Source: Phytopseudomonas flavescens (GTDB lineage Bacteria > Pseudomonadota > Gammaproteobacteria > Pseudomonadales > Pseudomonadaceae). From it: DNA of 43,497 nucleotides. The position numbers and the translations under genes were made by a program. The stretch lies in NCBI RefSeq assembly GCF_900100535.1, contig NZ_FNDG01000026.1, positions 1-43,497 of the forward strand. The letters are read 5' to 3'. Of the stretch, positions 1 through 7,694 are shown piece after piece. The notes beneath the pieces were generated by a model, which searched no databases, had not been told where the DNA came from, and saw only the letters and a list, made by a program, of their open reading frames with translations. How positions within the stretch are numbered: the first letter of the stretch is position 1; every line of letters starts with the position of its first letter.

Positions 1-351
1 AGGCGCTGCGCTACTACCGCGGCCTGGGCATACGGATTACTCGCATCATGACCGACAATGGCGTCTGCTACCGATCCAAGCGCTTCCGGCGTTTGGTGCG
101 CAGGCTTGGCTTGCGTCATCTGTGGACCAAACCCTACACACCGCGCACCAACGGCAAGGCCGAGCGATTCATCCAGACCAGCTTGCGCGAGTGGGCGTAT
201 GCCTGCAGCTATGACACTTCAGAGCAACGGGCCGCCCACCTGCTACCTTGGCTTCATCATTACAACTGGCACCGACCTCACGCCAGCCTAGGCTACCTAC
301 CACCCATCAGTCGCGCGCCACTTCCACTGAACAACGTACTGGGTTTACACA
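1..351 (+). mobile_element. IS481-like insertion sequence, 3' part
   Basis: This is the right-hand part of an insertion sequence that continues beyond the left edge of the window. It carries the C-terminal part of an IS481-type DDE transposase. Read inward from the presumed end at about 351, the sequence begins TGTGTAAACCC, which fits a terminal inverted repeat starting with TGT. To the right of this point the sequence becomes phage tape measure coding sequence on the other strand, so the junction falls inside that gene. The exact end and any target duplication cannot be confirmed without the left end. Confidence 0.75.
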
Positions 352-356
352 CCTAG
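3..356 (+). CDS. IS481-family transposase, C-terminal part (5' end outside window)
   Basis: The reading frame is open from the first bases of the window, so this is the 3' end of a longer transposase gene. The visible part holds the second half of an RNase H-like DDE integrase core. It has the second catalytic Asp in an MTDNG motif near position 48 and the catalytic Glu in TNGKAERF near 150-170, followed by the YNWHRPHASLG block and an NNVLG ending, all typical of IS481 transposases. The stop codon (354-356) lies just beyond the presumed IS end, so the last codons come from the interrupted phage gene. An IS3-type assignment is less likely because of the TNGKAERF/NNxLG signature. Confidence 0.85.
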   Translation, partial: ALRYYRGLGIRITRIMTDNGVCYRSKRFRRLVRRLGLRHLWTKPYTPRTNGKAERFIQTSLREWAYACSYDTSEQRAAHLLPWLHHYNWHRPHASLGYLPPISRAPLPLNNVLGLHT

Positions 357-2177
357 CGCACCTGCCGCCAACACGGTGGTGCCGAGCGCTGCCAGTGCTG
401 CCGTAGTAGGCAGGCGGCTACCGGTGGACGGCTTGCCTGGCTTATCGCTCTTCCCTGGCATATCAATGCCAGCAGCAATGCCTCCGGCCGGCCAGTTGGT
501 TACGAACACCGACTGCACACCGGTCGCTTCTTCCAGCACCTTGCCTACCGCAATGTTCTTGATCGTTTCCGGGCCGCCTAGAAACTTGTTCAGCAATGCC
601 CCCGCGCCGGCTTTGGCACCACGCCCGGCGTAGTAGCCGCCAACGCCGGCAGCAACACCACCGGCCAGCATCTGCTCGCCTGAGAGGTTCAGGTCATCGA
701 GCAGGTAGGTGCCAAAGTCGGCGAATGATTTATTGAGTGGTTTGGCCATGCGGTCGATGGCTTCACCCAAGGTTGCACGCATCCGGCCGGCCGCGCCTGT
801 TGAGCTGGTTACGTTGTCTTCCAGATCCTTGTTGAATACAGGCTTGGCTCCGGCAATATCTTTCGCCTGGCTGGAGAATGTGCCCAGTACGCCATCGCTT
901 AGCAGGTAACGGACGCCACGCAGCAAGTCCTGATCCATGCCTTTGAAAGCCGTACCCATGTACATGGCACGCTCTTTATCAGTGGTCAGCCGGCCATACT
1001 GAGTCCCAACGTCTTCCAGCACGCCCATAGGGTTACGCGAACTGCCATCCTTGTTGAAGAAGGAGATACCGGTCGTTTTGGTGATCTGCTCGCGATACTG
1101 CGGGTTGGTGAACATCCGCAAAGTTGATTCAGCCAGGGTGCCGAGACGATCAGGGGCACCTTCCATAGCGGACAATGTTTCGACAAAGGCTAAAGACTGC
1201 TCGAAGCTCATACCAGCGGCCTGCGAGTTGGCTCCGATCTTGGGGAATATGTCCGCAAGGTTTTCTAACTCAGCCCGGCCAAGGCGGCCCGCAACCGTCA
1301 TCTTCTGCAGCATTTCCAAGGCCGCACCTGGTTGTTCTAGATCAATACCGTAGGCAGACGCGCCAGACATCAACGCACCAGCCAGCACAGAAGAGTCTGC
1401 CCCGGTAACGGCGGTTGCCTGTCCCATCGCATCGGCGCTGGCCTTGACGGCCGCATAGCTAAGCCCCCCGGCCAGCAAAGTGTCACCTCCGGTATAGATC
1501 CCCGTAGGATCGACGCCATAAGCCACGCCAATACGGCGGCCTTCCTGGCGCCACTCTTCGCGCTCCAGGGGCGTCATGTCCGCTGTCTGCTGGGTACGGA
1601 TCAACTGACGATCCAGCATGGCGCTGTTCTTCAAGCTGGCTGCAGTGCCAACGCCCACGCCAAAACCCGCCAACTGCCCCATGGTTGAGCCGCCAAAGTT
1701 CTTCAGCCGGTCAAACTCGGAGCGAACGCCAGCGGCAATGGTTTTGAGGGCGCGTAGGTTGCGGCCGCCGTTTTGCGCCATGCGGCGCAGACTGCTGTCG
1801 GCTTTATCCACGCTACGGGCAAGGGGCTGCACGCCTTCGCGATCAGCCCTTACCAGTTCGGCTTTAGTATCTTTGGCAGCCTGGCGGCCTACCTGGCCCA
1901 ATTGCTTGAGTTCGCTCTGCGTCTTCACTACGTCCTGGCGCAGGATGCCGGAACCCTGAGTGGCCGCTTCACGCATCACCTGTCGGATGATGCGATAGCT
2001 GGCAGCGCCTTCGCGACCTGCCTTATTGACGACGGCCCCAGCTTTGCCGGCTTCGTCGCTCAGCGCCTTAGCGCCGTTCTTGCCAGCCTGGCGCAGATCG
2101 CGCTCTAAGCTCTGCACCTCACGGCGGGTATTGCCAGCATGGGCTTGAAAACGCAGGGCTACGCGCAGATCACTCAT
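345..2177 (-). CDS. phage tail tape measure protein, truncated by the IS
   Basis: This is the tail length-determining tape measure protein of the Mu-like prophage, last in the run of tail genes after the tail chaperone. The N-terminal 170 residues are charged and helical with repeated Lys/Arg/Ala/Glu segments. The middle (about 170-470) matches the TP901-type tape measure core (GGDTLLAGGLSYAAV, NLADIFPKIGANS, TLRMFTNPQYREQI). A Gly/Ala-rich hydrophobic segment lies at about 505-545. The frame runs into the IS: the last codons and the TAA stop (345-347) lie in the IS terminal repeat. The protein is therefore about 608 native residues plus a borrowed stop, and the native C-terminus is lost from this locus. 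The ATG is preceded by GGAGAG at good spacing. This truncation probably prevents tail assembly. Confidence 0.85.
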   Translation of the reverse strand: MSDLRVALRFQAHAGNTRREVQSLERDLRQAGKNGAKALSDEAGKAGAVVNKAGREGAASYRIIRQVMREAATQGSGILRQDVVKTQSELKQLGQVGRQAAKDTKAELVRADREGVQPLARSVDKADSSLRRMAQNGGRNLRALKTIAAGVRSEFDRLKNFGGSTMGQLAGFGVGVGTAASLKNSAMLDRQLIRTQQTADMTPLEREEWRQEGRRIGVAYGVDPTGIYTGGDTLLAGGLSYAAVKASADAMGQATAVTGADSSVLAGALMSGASAYGIDLEQPGAALEMLQKMTVAGRLGRAELENLADIFPKIGANSQAAGMSFEQSLAFVETLSAMEGAPDRLGTLAESTLRMFTNPQYREQITKTTGISFFNKDGSSRNPMGVLEDVGTQYGRLTTDKERAMYMGTAFKGMDQDLLRGVRYLLSDGVLGTFSSQAKDIAGAKPVFNKDLEDNVTSSTGAAGRMRATLGEAIDRMAKPLNKSFADFGTYLLDDLNLSGEQMLAGGVAAGVGGYYAGRGAKAGAGALLNKFLGGPETIKNIAVGKVLEEATGVQSVFVTNWPAGGIAAGIDMPGKSDKPGKPSTGSRLPTTAALAALGTTVLAAGALGV

Positions 2178-2190
2178 GACTCTCTCCGGG

Positions 2191-2675
2191 TTACTGCGCG
2201 GGCTTCTTGCGCTGGCTGACGTAGCGAACGGCTTTCTGGCGGCCTACCAGCAGATCAATGCGGCTTTCGATCTCGGTGCGGCTCATGCGGCGGATGTCGG
2301 CTAGGTCGTAGCCGTGCCGGGTAAGGGCGTGTTCGATGCGTCGCCAGTCACCGAGGTTGCGCTCGGCTGCGCGAGCTTTTTTTCCAGTTCCTCATCGGCC
2401 TCGGCAATCAACGCCAGGTCGCCTTCGGTCAGGCTCTCGCGTAGCAGCTGGGTTGTCAGGGCATCTGCAGGGATATCGCCCACGGCCAGCAACTGCTGGC
2501 GGTACACCTCCAGCGTCACCAACTGCAGGGGGCCGTGCGGGTGTTTCTCCTGGGCAGCGATCAAGTCACCGGCCATGGCAACCCGAAGCGTGATGCTGCG
2601 GTGGAAACTACCCGCGTAATACACGCCAACGCCCAGGGGTTTGGTAATGGTCAGGCCATCCCAGCGCATGTCCAT
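2191..2675 (-). CDS. tail assembly chaperone, -1 frameshift fusion product (Mu gp41-type long form)
   Basis: The upstream frame (2675 down to the slip) and an overlapping downstream frame are joined by a -1 shift on the heptamer A-AAA-AAG at 2382-2376. Shifting there opens a 61-codon extension that continues as KARAAERNLGDWRRIEHALTR and ends at a TAA at 2193-2191, giving a 161-residue product. The downstream frame has no ribosome-binding site and only a late internal ATG, so it is best explained as a frameshift extension. This is the arrangement of the lambda G/GT and Mu tail chaperone genes, which lie directly upstream of tape measure genes and load the tape measure for tube polymerisation. 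The slip itself is inferred, not measured. Confidence 0.75.
2301..2675 (-). CDS. tail assembly chaperone, short form (Mu gp41-like)
   Basis: A 124-residue protein lying between the tail tube gene and the tape measure gene, the fixed position of the tail assembly chaperone in contractile-tailed Mu-like phages. It opens MDMRWDGLTITKPLGVG and is acidic in the second half (LALIAEADEELEKK). After the slippery A-AAA-AAG it ends in a low-complexity Ser/Thr/Ala tail, as expected for the short, unshifted product. No enzyme motif is seen. The short and long forms would bind the tape measure protein and tube subunits during assembly and be absent from the finished tail. Confidence 0.75.
   Translation of the reverse strand: MDMRWDGLTITKPLGVGVYYAGSFHRSITLRVAMAGDLIAAQEKHPHGPLQLVTLEVYRQQLLAVGDIPADALTTQLLRESLTEGDLALIAEADEELEKKLAQPSATSVTGDASNTPLPGTATT
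2376..2382 (-). promoter_or_regulatory. programmed -1 ribosomal frameshift site (A AAA AAG)
   Basis: On the minus strand the zero frame reads GAA AAA AAG, giving the X-XXY-YYZ heptamer A AAA AAG, one of the most efficient -1 slip sites known in E. coli. A shift here leads directly into the downstream chaperone frame. I did not establish a downstream pseudoknot or stimulatory hairpin. Confidence 0.75.
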
Positions 2676-2681
2676 CAGGCA

Positions 2682-3053
2682 TTACTCCGTGTAGTAGTTG
2701 AGGGCGGCGATGGTCAGGTCACGTTGGGCTTCCCCTTCGACCTTGTAACTGCTGCCCAGCTCGATGAGCGAGCAACCTGTCCAGCTCTCGCGCTTGCCGC
2801 CGCCGTCTTGCGGGTAGATGGTCAGCTTGGCATCCACCAGGGCACGCCAGTCCGGCTCGCCGGTTTTGGGGATCGCAACGCTAATGCGCAGGTCATGCTC
2901 TTCGATACCCTTGGCGGTGCCAGTTGGGCGGCCCGTGCGATTCATGGTTTTAACGGTGGTGCGGCCAGTCTTGAGGGTGGGCTCTACGCTCACCACCTCG
3001 TAATCGGTGCCGTTGATTTCGAGCACGATCTGCCCGACGAATTTGTCTGCCAT
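2682..3053 (-). CDS. phage tail tube protein (Mu gpM-like)
   Basis: A 123-residue protein between the sheath and tail chaperone genes, where contractile-tailed Mu-like phages encode the inner tube subunit. The sequence starts MADKFVGQIVLEINGTDYEVVS and contains alternating beta-strand-like segments with KTGRTTVKTMNRTGRPTGTAKG in a central loop, consistent with the Mu tail tube family. Stacked hexamers of this protein would form the conduit for DNA. It follows the sheath gene by 14 bases and is probably co-transcribed with it. Confidence 0.75.
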   Translation of the reverse strand: MADKFVGQIVLEINGTDYEVVSVEPTLKTGRTTVKTMNRTGRPTGTAKGIEEHDLRISVAIPKTGEPDWRALVDAKLTIYPQDGGGKRESWTGCSLIELGSSYKVEGEAQRDLTIAALNYYTE

Positions 3054-3067
3054 AGTGATGACTCCAG

Positions 3068-4165
3068 TTAGAGCAGCATGTCGATGCGGCCGGCGAACAC
3101 ATGCAGGCCGTTGACCACATCAGCGGGAATAGCGGCGTTGAGGCGATTGACATCCTGCAGAGAGCGCTCGACTACCAGGGCATCAGCGTTGGCGTCGACT
3201 TCCTCCAGGATCTCCAGCTCTTCGCACTTCTTCAGCACGTCCAGCAGCTCGCTGCGCACAGCAGCGGCCGTGCGGCTCGACAGCTTGGAGCGAGGGAAGC
3301 GCAGGCGGATGCGCTCGCGGCAGGCTTGGCGCACGTAGTAAAGGGTGCGAATGCTGGTCAGGTCGAGCAGCGACACGTCATCGGCACCTGCTGCGGACTT
3401 GGTGTAGGTGGTGACCGCACGCACGATCTGCACTACCTCACCAGCGCCCACTTCCAACGGCGTGACGCCGTTCTTCAGCGCTGTTTCCTGTTCGGTACGG
3501 CCGAGGCGCGAGGTAATGTTCGGTGCCTTGATGCCTGCTAGCACCAAGGTGTTGAGCGGGCGGGCCGGATCTTCCTCGGAGGCGATCATCGCCGCGTACG
3601 CTGCAGCCACTTGGCGCGGCGTCGAGCTGGTGCCCGGCAATACGGCCAAGGTAATGGCCCCAGCATTCAGCGAAGCGGCCAAGGTGGTAGCCGCAGATAG
3701 CGTACTGACCACTGCACCAGCACCAACGATGCTCTGCTGCTCAATGCTGTTGGTGTAAGTAGCGATGTGGGTACGCAACGCCGTCAGCGCGTCCTGGCTG
3801 AACCAGGCCGGCACCAGGATGGTGAAGCCGCCCAGCGCAGTGGCATCCAGCGCGGCTGTAATGTCTGGCTCAGCGTCGCCCTCGGCGGCCACGCCAACGC
3901 AGGAAATAGCCACATAACGATAAGCAGCGATGGCAGCGGCGACCATCTCGGCCGCCACGTCGCCGAACGCCTTCTTGGCTTCGTCAGCGCTATATACCTG
4001 GGCGGGCACATTGGCTACTGCGGTTGCGTCCGCGCCCAGCGGTACAATTAGGCAAATGCTCTGCGCGTTGGTCGGCAGCGTGCGTACGGCCAGGCTGGTG
4101 TTGAATTCGAAGTACGCGCCCGGCTTGCGAATGGATGCCGGGATAGTGTCAAAGCTGATGGTCAT
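3068..4165 (-). CDS. contractile tail sheath protein (Mu gpL-like, short)
   Basis: The N-terminus (MTISFDTIPASIRKPGAYFEFNTSLAV) and C-terminus (NGLHVFAGRIDMLL) match the Mu-type tail sheath family; this protein surrounds the tube and contracts at injection. The body is Ala/Thr-rich, with the conserved RLGRTEQETALKNGVTPLEV and ERIRLRFPRSKL blocks. At 365 residues it is clearly shorter than Mu gpL (about 495), which suggests loss of a surface domain rather than truncation, because both ends are intact. Its ATG overlaps the stop of the DUF2635 gene by four bases, indicating translational coupling. Confidence 0.8.
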   Translation of the reverse strand: MTISFDTIPASIRKPGAYFEFNTSLAVRTLPTNAQSICLIVPLGADATAVANVPAQVYSADEAKKAFGDVAAEMVAAAIAAYRYVAISCVGVAAEGDAEPDITAALDATALGGFTILVPAWFSQDALTALRTHIATYTNSIEQQSIVGAGAVVSTLSAATTLAASLNAGAITLAVLPGTSSTPRQVAAAYAAMIASEEDPARPLNTLVLAGIKAPNITSRLGRTEQETALKNGVTPLEVGAGEVVQIVRAVTTYTKSAAGADDVSLLDLTSIRTLYYVRQACRERIRLRFPRSKLSSRTAAAVRSELLDVLKKCEELEILEEVDANADALVVERSLQDVNRLNAAIPADVVNGLHVFAGRIDMLL

Positions 4166-4395
4166 GCGCTTGCACCTCTCTTGGCCTTAGCGGCGGGTTT
4201 GGCACTGCTTGCCACTTCCTCAGCGGCTGGCAGTTCGGCGGCGTCGGCCACCAGGGTCAGCTCGCCGCTCGTCACGCGGCGGCGGTAGTAGCTGCTGTTG
4301 GGCACGTCCACCGGCTTGGCCGGGTCGTGCTCAATGTGTTTGCGGGGTTCGGCCTCGTAAGGAACCTGCAGGCCTTCAGCAGCGGTAACACGCAT
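4162..4395 (-). CDS. DUF2635 family protein (Mu gp38-like)
   Basis: A 77-residue protein between the gp37-like and sheath genes, matching DUF2635 by position, size and the VPNSSYYRRRVTSGEL motif. The C-terminal third is a Lys/Ala-rich low-complexity tail. Its role in tail morphogenesis is not established. Start and stop overlap both neighbours (TGATG with the upstream stop, ATGA with the downstream start), so it is embedded in a tightly coupled translation unit. Confidence 0.7.
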   Translation of the reverse strand: MRVTAAEGLQVPYEAEPRKHIEHDPAKPVDVPNSSYYRRRVTSGELTLVADAAELPAAEEVASSAKPAAKAKRGASA

Positions 4396-4958
4396 CAGGT
4401 GTTCTCCAAATTGATGATGTCGACTGCCACCGCCTCGGGGTTACCGGACGGGGCGTGGTAATGCAGGCCAACGCCTAGAAGGTCTGGCAGATCCGCCTCC
4501 GGCTTCTCCCACTCCAGTTCAATGGCGAACGACTGCCCCAGTACGGACAGGTGGTCGTTCTGAAACTTGCCGTTGACCAGATTTGCTAAGTCGGTCGGTA
4601 CGATCTGCGCCCGTTCTGGCCAGGGCTGCCAATCCACCAGCAGGGCCATGCAGGCCGACCACAAGTCGTAGCTGCCAATGTCGCGACCATTGCCACGACG
4701 GCCTTCACGCTCACTGCGCACCGCGCGGGTGGCGATGACCAGGCGAAGGGTGATGGCCATCGTGTAGCGGCCATGGCTGCGCTTGCGGAACGCTGCCTTG
4801 GGTGTGGTCAGCAACAAGACTGGGCAGCGCTTTAGCAAACCGGGCAACAGATCCGGGTCGCCCAGTTCACCGCCGTAGGTTTCCACCGCCACTGGTCGAG
4901 CCTTGGTACTCAGCTCAGCCAGCCGGCTTTGGATCAAATCTTCAAGGTCGCCAAGCAT
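4395..4958 (-). CDS. Mu gp37-like tail terminator/completion protein (DUF1834)
   Basis: A 187-residue protein starting MLGDLEDLIQSRLAELSTKARPVAVETYGGEL, with the LLLTTPKAAFRKRSHGRYTMAITLRLVIATRA strand-rich core of the DUF1834/gp37 family. In Mu-like phages this gene lies between the gp36-like gene and DUF2635-sheath and is thought to act in tail completion or termination. I chose the ATG at 4958, which overlaps the upstream stop as TGATG, over a GTG one codon earlier. Confidence 0.65.
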   Translation of the reverse strand: MLGDLEDLIQSRLAELSTKARPVAVETYGGELGDPDLLPGLLKRCPVLLLTTPKAAFRKRSHGRYTMAITLRLVIATRAVRSEREGRRGNGRDIGSYDLWSACMALLVDWQPWPERAQIVPTDLANLVNGKFQNDHLSVLGQSFAIELEWEKPEADLPDLLGVGLHYHAPSGNPEAVAVDIINLENT

Positions 4959-5449
4959 CACAGCGACCGCAGCGTGTTGCGGTTGAACATCCTGGGCTGG
5001 CTTCTGAGCGTCAGCCCAGAGTCGCCAGCTTCGGATGCGCCCCGGCTCTCATCTTCCTTGGCGAGAGTTTCGAGGCGTTTGAGCACGTCCTTGTAACGGG
5101 CACGTACCGTTGACTCTTCTTTGCCTGCGTCATCTACCAAGTGGTAGCGGGCAAGCTCCATCAGGTCATCGGCGACCCAGGCCGGCGCGTCCTGGCCAGC
5201 CTTGCGAAAGCGCAGGTAGAACGAGATCTCACTGCGTGCCCGCGTCACCGCATCGGCGATGCGTGCCAGTGCCTTCACGGCAATGGCCACGTCCTCGGCC
5301 GGCCATGCGTCCACGTCATCACCGCCTGCGGCTGCGGTCAGCAGCTCCGCATCGATGACATACTGGTCGCGTGGTACAGCAAGCTCAGTCAGCTGTTTGG
5401 CACCGAAGCGCACAATCAACTGGCTGGCAGACGGCAGTGAGAGGTTCAT
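4958..5449 (-). CDS. Mu gp36-like head-tail connector protein (DUF1320)
   Basis: A 163-residue helical protein of the DUF1320 family (Mu gp36). Recognisable stretches are the start MNLSLPSASQLIVRFGAKQLTELAV, the DAVTRARSEISFYLRFRK helix and the DDLMELARYHLVDD block. Such proteins are thought to act at the head-tail connector. The start overlaps the end of the upstream gene by four bases and the stop overlaps the next start, so it is part of the head-to-tail operon. Confidence 0.7.
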   Translation of the reverse strand: MNLSLPSASQLIVRFGAKQLTELAVPRDQYVIDAELLTAAAGGDDVDAWPAEDVAIAVKALARIADAVTRARSEISFYLRFRKAGQDAPAWVADDLMELARYHLVDDAGKEESTVRARYKDVLKRLETLAKEDESRGASEAGDSGLTLRSQPRMFNRNTLRSL

Positions 5450-5862
5450 TCCCCGGCGCCCTCGCTACCTTCTACCTTGCCTTCGGCATCGCCTTTCGGC
5501 GTTTCCTGAGCGGCAGGTACTACGGGTTTCTTCGCGGGGGTTTTGGCACCGGCCTTGTCCTTTACAGGGGCCTTAGCACCAGTTGCCTTAGCTGGCTTCG
5601 TAGCCGGCGCCTTAGTCGGCGCAGCACCAGATACCTCGGTAGTGCCGCCGCTTGCGGCGGGCGTGTTCTGTTCATCGGCCAACACCTTCAGCAGTTCTTC
5701 CGGGGGCTGGGCACCTTCGATCACGACCAGCTTGGGCTCCTCGCGCAGGTGCTGCAGTTGCTCTTCGGTAAAGCTGTCATCGGGCCAATAGGTGGCGGTG
5801 CTCGAGTGGGCTACGCCAGCACGGCGGAACCCCTCGGCCATTGCAGTAATGAGCAGTCCCAT
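5446..5862 (-). CDS. Mu gp35/HI1506-like protein with Lys/Ala/Pro-rich tail
   Basis: A 138-residue protein directly after the major capsid gene. The N-terminal 60 residues (MGLLITAMAEGFRRAGVAHSS, then WPDDSFTEEQLQHLREEPKL) resemble the HI1506/Mu gp35 family found at this position. The C-terminal half is low-complexity, rich in Ala, Lys, Pro and Thr, and looks disordered. No enzymatic motif is visible. The role is unknown; the position suggests a head or head-completion protein. Confidence 0.6.
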   Translation of the reverse strand: MGLLITAMAEGFRRAGVAHSSTATYWPDDSFTEEQLQHLREEPKLVVIEGAQPPEELLKVLADEQNTPAASGGTTEVSGAAPTKAPATKPAKATGAKAPVKDKAGAKTPAKKPVVPAAQETPKGDAEGKVEGSEGAGE

Positions 5863-5865
5863 GGA

Positions 5866-6771
5866 TCAGGCCTCCCCAGTCGAGCCGTAGGCCAGCTGCC
5901 AGAAGCCATAGCCACCAGCCGCACGGGCTTCCGCGCCGAACTTGAATTCTTTGCGGTTGAACACGTCGTCAGCTTCCGGATCGGTCTGCTGCACGAAGTT
6001 CGGGGCTTCGCGTTCCTGATAGATGAAGGGCTTCACCGGTAGGCTGGTATCGAGCAGGAACCAGGCGGTATCCGACTCGATGCGTGCATCCACCACCAAC
6101 TCGGCGGTGCCCTTGTAGGGGTTGGCCTTGCCGTCTTCCAGGCGATCATTGGTGAGCAACGCCTTGGCGGTGTCTTCAAGGCCGGGGCCAACCAGCAGGA
6201 TGGTCGGTTTGATGCCCAGAGGGCGGCCGTCTTCATCCTTGTACTTGCGCATGGCTGTACGGGCAGCGCCGTAGCTGGCTTTTGCGGTTACCTGTGTGGC
6301 AATCGACAGAGCGGCCGTGCCCTTGTTGCTCACGCTGCCCTTGCCGACGGGGTGGTCAGTATCGAAGAAGTACTGCCCGTCATAGCAGACGTTGGTAAAC
6401 GCGCCATTGACCAGCTCGTAGATGATCTCGTCCGGCAACTGCTTGGCCGAGTGGCCTGCCATCTGCGCCTGAGGCGCGTAGATACCGAGCTGGTCATCCT
6501 TGATGTGGTTACGGTCGACCGCGACGGTAGCTTCCCAGTCTTCGTTGACGATGGTGTAGGTGAAGGCCTTCAGGTTCTTGACGTGCTTCTCGCCAATCCA
6601 GCGGCGCATCTTCGGGAAGGCGCTCAGCCAGGCGTAGAGGTTGCTGCCCGTGCTGGACGGCACCTTCATGGCGATCTTTTCCCAGGTCGTGGGTGCTGCC
6701 GTGAACGCGTTGTTGAACAGGGTTTTCATGGCGACGAAAGCCGCCCGGATGGACTCTTTATTGATCAGCAT
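5866..6771 (-). CDS. major capsid protein (Mu gpT-like)
   Basis: The Mu gpT family head subunit. Landmarks are MLINKESIRAAFVAMKTLFN at the start, then WEKIAMKVPSSTGSNLYAWL, WEATVAVDRNHIKDDQLGIY and CYDGQYFFDTDHPVGKGSVSN, all typical of Mu-like major head proteins. At 301 residues it has the expected length. I place the start at the ATG at 6771, which has AAGGAG ten bases upstream; a TTG two codons earlier sits too close to that site. It would assemble on the scaffold encoded within the upstream protease gene. Confidence 0.88.
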   Translation of the reverse strand: MLINKESIRAAFVAMKTLFNNAFTAAPTTWEKIAMKVPSSTGSNLYAWLSAFPKMRRWIGEKHVKNLKAFTYTIVNEDWEATVAVDRNHIKDDQLGIYAPQAQMAGHSAKQLPDEIIYELVNGAFTNVCYDGQYFFDTDHPVGKGSVSNKGTAALSIATQVTAKASYGAARTAMRKYKDEDGRPLGIKPTILLVGPGLEDTAKALLTNDRLEDGKANPYKGTAELVVDARIESDTAWFLLDTSLPVKPFIYQEREAPNFVQQTDPEADDVFNRKEFKFGAEARAAGGYGFWQLAYGSTGEA

Positions 6772-6786
6772 GCGCAATGCGCTCCT

Positions 6787-7191
6787 TTAGTGGCTTTGCT
6801 CGACCCACACGCCGTCCGGGTCGATGGCGACAATCTGGCCAGCTACAGAGCGGGCGCCGTTGGCGTCATCGGCCGCGACAGTCGCGTCGTCGACGATGTA
6901 GGCAGTACGGAAAAGGTGGGTTTGGGTGACGGAGCCGTCGTTGTCCCATTTGAAGGCTTTGCTACGGCGAATCTGCACCGAGCGACCGCCAGCAGCACCG
7001 CCGCGGTTGTCGACGCTCTCTTCAGCACGACCGATGTACTTCAGGCCTGCGGCCTGATGGCCCGGCACTGCAAAGCCACCGGCATTGGCTACCAGCAATG
7101 CACCGGCAAAGATGCGCACGTTGGCGCCTACTGCGACCACCACCAAATCGGTGTCCATGCGGGCGGTGTTGCGATCTGTGGTCAACGGCAT
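6787..7191 (-). CDS. small head protein at the Mu gp33 position, possible capsid decoration protein
   Basis: A 134-residue protein between the protease/scaffold and major capsid genes, where many Mu-like phages encode a small capsid-associated protein. The sequence is Gly/Ala/Val-rich and strand-forming (MDTDLVVVAVGANVRIFAGALL, AAGLKYIGRAEESVDN, VWVEQSH), as in DUF2190-like decoration proteins. I do not recognise it precisely, so the decoration role is inferred from position and composition. Confidence 0.55.
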   Translation of the reverse strand: MPLTTDRNTARMDTDLVVVAVGANVRIFAGALLVANAGGFAVPGHQAAGLKYIGRAEESVDNRGGAAGGRSVQIRRSKAFKWDNDGSVTQTHLFRTAYIVDDATVAADDANGARSVAGQIVAIDPDGVWVEQSH

Positions 7192-7193
7192 GG

Positions 7194-7694
7194 TTACGCC
7201 TCACTCTGCAGGGTTTTGGCGAACTCCACCGGATCAACACCCAGTTGCACGCACATGGCTTGCTGCTCGGAGTTGAGGGCGGTGGCGGTTTTATTGGGTT
7301 TGCGCTCGACCAAGTCGGATGGATCGCCTACTACTGGGGCGGCAGCGACGAAGCTGCGAAAACGCTCCAGGCCACCTTCTTCCTGACAGGCGGCGCGGTG
7401 GTAGTCGGTGGTGGCCGGGGTGATCTTGCCGGCCTTCAGGGCCGCCTCGATCTCCGCATCCACCGTCTTTTCACGCTCGGCTTTCTTGGTGCTGACCAGC
7501 GCCTGTTCGGCATTGGTAGCGCGCAGCAGTACAGCGTCATAGTCCGCACGCGGCATGTAGCGCTCGATGTTGCTGTGCTCGCTGTTGGCCGCCTGGGCGG
7601 TCGCCTTCAGCTTGGTGATGGCCGCAATGGCCTGGTCTTCGGAGTCGTCGACGGTCAAGCCGAGAACAGCCGCGAGTGCAACGGAGAGTGGCAT
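7194..7694 (-). CDS. internal scaffold protein (Mu gpZ-like, nested in protease gene)
   Basis: An ATG at 7694 (residue 162 of the protease, sequence MPLSVALAAVLGLTVDD) is preceded five bases upstream by a perfect GGAGG (7704-7700), stronger than the signal at the gene's own start. Translation here would give a 166-residue, mostly helical protein in the same frame, equal to the C-terminal scaffold region. Nested protease/scaffold genes of this kind are known in Mu (I/Z) and lambda (C/Nu3). Its use as a real start is inferred from the ribosome-binding site. Confidence 0.6.
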   Translation of the reverse strand: MPLSVALAAVLGLTVDDSEDQAIAAITKLKATAQAANSEHSNIERYMPRADYDAVLLRATNAEQALVSTKKAEREKTVDAEIEAALKAGKITPATTDYHRAACQEEGGLERFRSFVAAAPVVGDPSDLVERKPNKTATALNSEQQAMCVQLGVDPVEFAKTLQSEA

